Origin: Clostridia bacterium
Lineage (GTDB): Bacteria; Bacillota; Clostridia; UBA1212; UBA1255
Assembly: GCA_017613535.1 (NCBI GenBank)
Contig: JAGADO010000119.1
Span: forward strand, 1 to 32,786
Reading direction: 5' to 3'
Length of the DNA stretch: 32,786 nt
Within the stretch, counting starts at the first letter, position 1. Every line of letters begins with the position of its first letter. Under the pieces are notes generated by a model. That model was not told where the DNA came from. It made no database searches and worked only from the letters and a program-made list of their open reading frames with translations. Below, one piece after another: positions 28,254 through 32,786 of the stretch. The translations under genes were made by a program, and so were the position numbers.

Positions 28254-29291
28254 TCAATATACTTTAGCCCATTCAGCGATATTTGAAGAATCGAAGCGGA
28301 AAGGTGCGCCGAGAATGATCTCGGAAGCGGTAGTGCCTTCAACTGCAGTAAGCGTGTAGGGGCTGTTTTCCATATCGCAAGTGAAAGTGTCGCCGACTTT
28401 ACCGGTAATCTTGCCTTCAGCAAGCGCGATCGAAGCATACGCGGCAAGGCTGCCGAGATCGATCGGATTCCAAAGGAACATATAAGGGCAGGAGTGAGCG
28501 GCATCGTCGCCAATGAATTCTGCCATTTCAGAAGGAAGTCCGAGGCCGGTCAGTTTAACCGAGGAACCTTTATCCTGAAGCACTTTCGCGGCAGCGGCAA
28601 TACCTACCGTCGTCGGAGCGCAGATTACTTTCAGGTTGGGGTATTTAGCAAGGAGGGCCTGAGTCTGGTCAGTGGATTTCTGGTTCTCATCGTCGCCGTA
28701 GGCAACTTCAACAAGAGTCAGTTTGGAGTATTTGCTGTCGGAAGCGGTGATAGCCTTCATGGCGTCGATCCAGGCATTCTGGTTGGTAGCCTGAGAAGTA
28801 GCCGAAAGAATAGCATATTCGCCTTCGCCGCCAGCGATGTCGTAAACGGCGTCAACGAGCGCCTGTGCGACCTGCGTTACACCTGCCTGGTTGCAGAACG
28901 TAAGACGGTCTTCGACGGCAACGTCAGAGTCAAGTGTGACGATCTTGATACCGGCGGCTTTTGCTTCCTTGAGGACGGAAGACAGCGCGTTGGCGTCGTT
29001 GGCCGCGATCGCGATGCAGCTTACGCCCTGAGAGATAAGCGAGTTGATAACGTTGATCTGTGCGTCAACAGTCGCAGCCTCGGGGTGTTTAATAATGTAG
29101 TTGCCGGCCGGAACGCCCATTGCCTTCATTACTTTTTCAAAACCCTCAGCCTCTTTTTCGTTGTAGGGGTTGCCTGCAGATTTGGTTACGAGCGCATAGG
29201 ATGCCTGAGATTTGTCAATGCCTGGAGCGCATGCGGACAGCATACCGATGATCATCAAAATGCTCAGGGCAATGCATAAAAGTTTTTTCAT
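28254..29291 (-). CDS. sugar-binding lipoprotein of a rhamnose/AI-2-type ABC importer (RhaS-like)
   Basis: A 345-residue binding lipoprotein of the periplasmic-binding-protein type I (ribose-binding) superfamily. The lipobox LSAC gives Cys21. Fold landmarks are YALVTKSAGNPYN (~32-44), VNSLISQGVSCIAIAANDAN (~81-100), IVTLDSDV (~116-123) and LTGLGLPSEM with FLWNPIDLGSLAAYAS (~245-285). The last block is closest to rhamnose-binding RhaS; LsrB (autoinducer-2) is the other close family, so the ligand is uncertain. AGGAGG lies 7 nt before the ATG. It is the last gene of the importer operon, followed by a good terminator. The order ATPase, permease, permease, binding protein differs from the common rhaSTPQ order. 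Confidence 0.88.
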   Translation of the reverse strand: MKKLLCIALSILMIIGMLSACAPGIDKSQASYALVTKSAGNPYNEKEAEGFEKVMKAMGVPAGNYIIKHPEAATVDAQINVINSLISQGVSCIAIAANDANALSSVLKEAKAAGIKIVTLDSDVAVEDRLTFCNQAGVTQVAQALVDAVYDIAGGEGEYAILSATSQATNQNAWIDAMKAITASDSKYSKLTLVEVAYGDDENQKSTDQTQALLAKYPNLKVICAPTTVGIAAAAKVLQDKGSSVKLTGLGLPSEMAEFIGDDAAHSCPYMFLWNPIDLGSLAAYASIALAEGKITGKVGDTFTCDMENSPYTLTAVEGTTASEIILGAPFRFDSSNIAEWAKVY

Positions 29292-29357
29292 AAGTTTACC
29301 TCCTAAAATAAAATGTATAAGCGGTTTTACGCTGATACCGATGTTGATTCGCCGCGG

Positions 29358-30392
29358 TTATTTGGCTGCCTCCGCCTTTTTCTGCTTCGCGGCAAGCTGC
29401 TTTTTCCTGAACCAGTCGGACTGCGTGATCCCGGAAATCAGAACGGAAATGATGAGCAGAAGCCCGATTATTACGAGAATAAGCTGTGTGTTGATATTGA
29501 TCTGGCCGAGGGCAATTCTCAGACAGACGATCGAGAAGCCGGCAATAAGCGCTCCGAAGAGATTACCCTTGCCGCCGGTGGTGGCAATTCCGCCGAATAC
29601 GCACATCGCTATAACGTCCATCTCATAGTTCTGCCCGGTCGTGGTGTTTGCGCCGAACGTCGTCGTGAGAATGAACAAAGCACAAAGGGCTGACATAAGG
29701 CCGGCGAGCGAATAAACGATGAAGCGGATCTTGTTTACTTTGATACCTGCGTATGCGGCAGCAGTGCGGTTGCTGCCAATGGCGTAGAGTTTGCGTCCGA
29801 ACGTAGTCTTCGAAAGCACAACGATGAATATTGCCGCTGCGATCAGGACCACGAAAAACGCGATCGGGAAAGGACCGATTTTCTTGCCGAGGATCTCGAG
29901 ATCGGCGTTGTTCGCGTACGAAGCCGAACCGCCGGACCCCAGCGCAACTTCGGCAATTCCGCGGAAAATGATCTGTGTGCCTAACGTTACGATCATCGGC
30001 GGAAGCTCGGGCCAGCGGGTCAGAATAAAACCGTTGAGAGCTCCGCATGCCAGACCGGTGAGCAGGCAGACTAAGATGACCACGGGGAACGGAAGCCCTG
30101 CGTTGCCTGCAAACGTCGCGGTCGCGGTGCTGAGACAGACGATAGATCCGACCGAAATGTCGATCTCGCCCATTATCAGTATGAAGCCCATCGGAAGGGC
30201 GATCAATATTTCGGAAAGGTACTTAGGCATCTCTCTCAGCACGTTGTTAAGAGTGTAGCTGGGGGACAATACGCGGCCCATAATAAGCACACCGATAAAT
30301 ATCACAACAAGAGCGCCTTCCCAGCTGAGGATCCGCTTTAAAACGGAACGATCAGGCGTGGCTGATATGGTTCTTCCTGATTTTCCTGCCAT
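29358..30392 (-). CDS. sugar ABC transporter permease (RhaQ/LsrD-like)
   Basis: A 344-residue permease of the ribose/rhamnose type (BPD_transp_2). After a polar start (MAGKSGRTISATPDRS) come about nine to ten membrane spans. Hallmarks are MGEIDISVGSIVCLS (~74-88) and the ATPase-coupling loop YAIGSNRTAAAYAGIKVNKIRF (~206-227). The gene begins one base after the stop of the other permease (TAATATG), with AAGGAGGG 8 nt upstream, so translation is coupled. Two non-identical permeases in one operon are typical of rhamnose and AI-2 importers, which use a heterodimeric channel. Confidence 0.92.
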   Translation of the reverse strand: MAGKSGRTISATPDRSVLKRILSWEGALVVIFIGVLIMGRVLSPSYTLNNVLREMPKYLSEILIALPMGFILIMGEIDISVGSIVCLSTATATFAGNAGLPFPVVILVCLLTGLACGALNGFILTRWPELPPMIVTLGTQIIFRGIAEVALGSGGSASYANNADLEILGKKIGPFPIAFFVVLIAAAIFIVVLSKTTFGRKLYAIGSNRTAAAYAGIKVNKIRFIVYSLAGLMSALCALFILTTTFGANTTTGQNYEMDVIAMCVFGGIATTGGKGNLFGALIAGFSIVCLRIALGQININTQLILVIIGLLLIISVLISGITQSDWFRKKQLAAKQKKAEAAK

Positions 30393-30393
30393 A

Positions 30394-31371
30394 TTAGATC
30401 TCCCTCCTTGCCAGATTCTGACGTTTCATTGCCCGCTGCGTCACGACGTTGATGACAACGACCGCCAGAATTATTATACCTTTGATGAGGTTCTGCCAGA
30501 TGGAATCGAGTCCCACGAGCGGAAGTGCCTTGTAAACGATCGCGTAGAAAATACCGCCAAGGAGCGTTCCGAGAACCGTGCCGCGTCCGCCGCTCATACT
30601 GACGCCTCCGATAACGCAAGCCGCGATAACGTCCATTTCCTTGCCCGTCTGCATATTGGGCTGAGCTGATGCGTAGATCGATACGGAAAGGGCTCCGGCG
30701 AGACCGGCAAGCGCACCCATTATTGTATAGACCGCGATCTGAACACGGTCGACGTTTATACCCGATATTCTGGCGGCCTCTCTGTTTGAACCGATCGCAT
30801 ACACCTTGCGGCCGAACGAGGACCATTTCATCATCACGATGAAGAGGATAAAAGCAACTCCCAGGATGATATAAGGACCGATCTTACCGTCTTTTCCAAA
30901 GTCGCTGTACCCGGACACATCCTGCGCACTGGCCCAGGCATTGCCGCTGATGATATATGCCATTCCTCGCCATATATACATTGCGCCAAGCGTACAGATT
31001 ATTGGAGAGACTTTGCCTTTCGCAATTATCAGGCCGTTTATCAGGCCGCAGACCGTTCCTATCGCCGTTGCAATAAGGAACAGCAGAAAAACGTTGTGCG
31101 TGACGCCGTTTTTCATCATCAGGCCGATCGTCATACCGCTGAACGCCAGCACACCCGTGATCGAGATGTCGATACCGCCTGTGAGCAGCACCAGCAGCAT
31201 TCCGAGCGACATCAGCAGCGTCAGTGCGTTGTTGCGGAATATGTCTTTAATATTTGTAAACGAGTGGAACGTTCCGCCGCACAGGATGTCGATTATTACA
31301 AACATGAGTATCATGATTATGGCAAGGCTTACTTCATGTTTGCCTGTTAGTTTTCGTAAAAATGATTTCAC
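30394..31371 (-). CDS. sugar ABC transporter permease (RhaP/LsrC-like)
   Basis: A 325-residue permease paired with the one at 29358-30392. Hallmarks: LTGGIDISITGVLAFSG (~63-79) and YAIGSNREAARISGINVDRVQ (~193-213). The start is a GTG at 31371 that overlaps the ATPase stop codon (GTGA), with AAGGAGG about 9 nt upstream. It ends MKRQNLARREI, basic and cytoplasmic. No signal peptide beyond the first membrane span. Confidence 0.92.
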   Translation of the reverse strand: MKSFLRKLTGKHEVSLAIIMILMFVIIDILCGGTFHSFTNIKDIFRNNALTLLMSLGMLLVLLTGGIDISITGVLAFSGMTIGLMMKNGVTHNVFLLFLIATAIGTVCGLINGLIIAKGKVSPIICTLGAMYIWRGMAYIISGNAWASAQDVSGYSDFGKDGKIGPYIILGVAFILFIVMMKWSSFGRKVYAIGSNREAARISGINVDRVQIAVYTIMGALAGLAGALSVSIYASAQPNMQTGKEMDVIAACVIGGVSMSGGRGTVLGTLLGGIFYAIVYKALPLVGLDSIWQNLIKGIIILAVVVINVVTQRAMKRQNLARREI

Positions 31372-32786
31372 TGCTCCGGCCCTCCTTCCACCGCTTCGGA
31401 ACCGTTTCCGGCAGCCTTTTTCGTTTCTTTCATAGCGAGATTCAGTATTTTTTCCTGATTCGCTTCTTTAATGTCGAGACATCCGGTAACTCTTCCGCCG
31501 CACATAACAAATATCCTGTCGCACATTCCGAGTATTTCGGGCATTTCGGAGGAAATCATTATGATGGCGTATCCCTGCAGTGCGAGGTCGCCCATTATGG
31601 CGTATATCTCGGCTTTCGCACCGACGTCAACGCCCTTCGTAGGCTCGTCCATGATTATGACTTTCGTACCGCTCTGGGCAAGCGATTTCGCTACGACCAC
31701 TTTCTGCTGGTTTCCGCCGGACAATGAATTCGCCGGGTCGAATATGGATACCGCTTTCGTGTCAACTGCTTCCAGATGGTCGCGCGCCAGCTCGCGTTCG
31801 CGAGGCTCGTCGTTGAAACCTGCTTTGGAAAGTTCGTCCTGTATAGGCAGCGTAACATTTCTGCCGAGGCCCCAGGTAAGGATAAGTCCTTCCTTCTGGC
31901 GGTCTTCCGGCAGCAGCACGATACCCGCCTTCATCGCATCGACAGGTTTTTTTATGTGAAGTTGTTCTCCGTTGAGATATACGGCTCCGGAGGATGGTCT
32001 GGTAATGCCGCATACTGCCTCGACAACTTCCGTGCGCCCCGCTCCGACGAGTCCGGTAAGACCCACGATCTCGCCCCTGCGTACATCAAGATTCACGTCG
32101 GCAAAGAACCCTGTTCTCGATAGATTCTCAATACGCAGCACTTCTTCACCTATGTCAACGTGCGGTTTGGGGAACATGTCCTTTATCTCGCGGCCGACCA
32201 TCGCCTTCACGAGATCCGCCGTGGTGATCCCGTTCACGTCGTATGTGCCGATGTACGTCGCATCGCGGAACACTGTAACTCTGTCAGCTAGCTCGTACAT
32301 ATCCTCCATCCTGTGAGAAATGAATATGATGGAAACACCCTCGTCACGCAGCTGCTTAACGATACGGTACAGTTCCTTAGATTCATTTGCGGTCAGCGCC
32401 GCCGTCGGCTCGTCGAGAATAATGATTCTCGCATTGGTTGACAACGCTTTTGCTATCTCAACCATCTGCTGCTGGGCAACGCTGAGTGAACCCATTTCGA
32501 CTCTGGGGTCAAAATTCGCATTGAGCCTGCCGAGAAGTTTTGCGGCTTCTTCATGCATCGCCTTCCAGCCCATAAAGGGGCCTTTCTTGATCTGGTGACC
32601 CATGAAAATGTTTTCTGTGACAGAGAGATCCGGGTAGGTGGTGGGATGCTGGTACACGGCGGCAATGCCCCTTGCGAGAGAATCCTTTGTGCCTTTGAAG
32701 TGCACTAACTCGCCGTCGAGGTAGATCTCGCCTTCTTCAGGAGGAAAAACGCCGGTAATGACCTTTATAAAGGTCGATTTACCGGC
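31368..32786 (-). CDS. sugar ABC transporter ATPase with two nucleotide-binding domains, 5' end cut (RhaT/LsrA-like)
   Basis: The visible 472 codons cover all but the first ~40 residues. The window edge cuts the first Walker A, leaving AGKSTFIKVITGVFPPEEG. Domain 1 continues with IAAVYQHPTTYPDLSVTENI, signature LSVAQQQ and Walker B IIILDEPTAALT. Domain 2 has GLVGAGRTEVVEAVCG, signature LSGGNQQK and Walker B VIIMDEPTKGVDVGA, with an LLPEDRQKEGL motif typical of ribose/rhamnose-type ATPases. An internal GTG at 32705 is not the start, because the frame and the conserved P-loop continue upstream to the window end. It overlaps the downstream permease start by 4 bp. Confidence 0.93.
   Translation of the reverse strand, partial: AGKSTFIKVITGVFPPEEGEIYLDGELVHFKGTKDSLARGIAAVYQHPTTYPDLSVTENIFMGHQIKKGPFMGWKAMHEEAAKLLGRLNANFDPRVEMGSLSVAQQQMVEIAKALSTNARIIILDEPTAALTANESKELYRIVKQLRDEGVSIIFISHRMEDMYELADRVTVFRDATYIGTYDVNGITTADLVKAMVGREIKDMFPKPHVDIGEEVLRIENLSRTGFFADVNLDVRRGEIVGLTGLVGAGRTEVVEAVCGITRPSSGAVYLNGEQLHIKKPVDAMKAGIVLLPEDRQKEGLILTWGLGRNVTLPIQDELSKAGFNDEPRERELARDHLEAVDTKAVSIFDPANSLSGGNQQKVVVAKSLAQSGTKVIIMDEPTKGVDVGAKAEIYAIMGDLALQGYAIIMISSEMPEILGMCDRIFVMCGGRVTGCLDIKEANQEKILNLAMKETKKAAGNGSEAVEGGPEQ

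Overview
The window reads as part of a chromosome of an anaerobic Gram-positive member of Bacillota, most likely class Clostridia (a gut or plant-fibre degrader of the Christensenellales/Oscillospirales kind; this is inference). The evidence is strong AGGAGG-type ribosome sites on nearly every gene, consensus sigma-A promoters (TTGACA-17-TATAAT), rho-independent terminators, frequent TTG/GTG starts, lipoprotein signal peptides in place of periplasmic ones, and roughly balanced G+C. No rRNA, tRNA, phage gene, transposase gene or CRISPR array was seen.

Layout. 1-70: cut 5' end of a membrane or secreted gene, with its promoter and a possible tiny membrane ORF in the leader. 280-475: a 73-bp tandem array of hairpins. 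512-1690: an A+T-rich patch with a BspA-type leucine-rich-repeat remnant and a lipoprotein. 1700-2392: a GH25 lysozyme-like gene whose 5' end collides head-on with the lipoprotein's 5' end. 2414-4768: a two-gene ABC exporter. 4796-5722: almost a kilobase of hairpins and repeats. 5723-10818: a complete nucleoside ABC importer (BMP lipoprotein, double ATPase, two permeases), downstream of xpt (xanthine phosphoribosyltransferase), so this is a purine-salvage neighbourhood. 12096-12341: a GlsB/YeaQ-type small membrane protein lying between two inverted repeat copies. 12342-13686: a second repeat-rich stretch. 13687-17047: an operon of a cytoplasmic GH127 beta-L-arabinofuranosidase and a DUF4832 glycosidase-like protein, with a palindrome over its promoter. 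17282-17923: an orphan phosphoribosyltransferase-like gene. 17959-23720: an apparent four-gene operon of a GH127-like lipoprotein with a carbohydrate-binding tail, a small membrane protein and an ABC-2 exporter. 23854-25389: a secreted two-domain protein with a C-terminal membrane anchor. 25498-25847: a MITE-like element. 25965-27653: an M3 oligoendopeptidase. 27654-28121: an unknown protein. 28254-32786: a rhamnose/AI-2-type sugar ABC importer whose ATPase runs off the window.

Together the genes suggest a cell that binds and trims arabinose- and rhamnose-decorated plant polysaccharide at its surface, imports sugars and nucleosides, finishes arabinoside hydrolysis in the cytoplasm and degrades peptides.

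The most unusual content is intergenic. Several repeat clusters share three things: palindromic arms whose sequence changes between copies in a base-pair-preserving way, a recurring AAATGAGCGATTCC-like core, and in three cases a related outer end (GGCTCTTTTC..TTCCGTGAA..GATC). One copy is bracketed by a 7-bp direct repeat GAATTAC, as expected for a transposed non-autonomous element.
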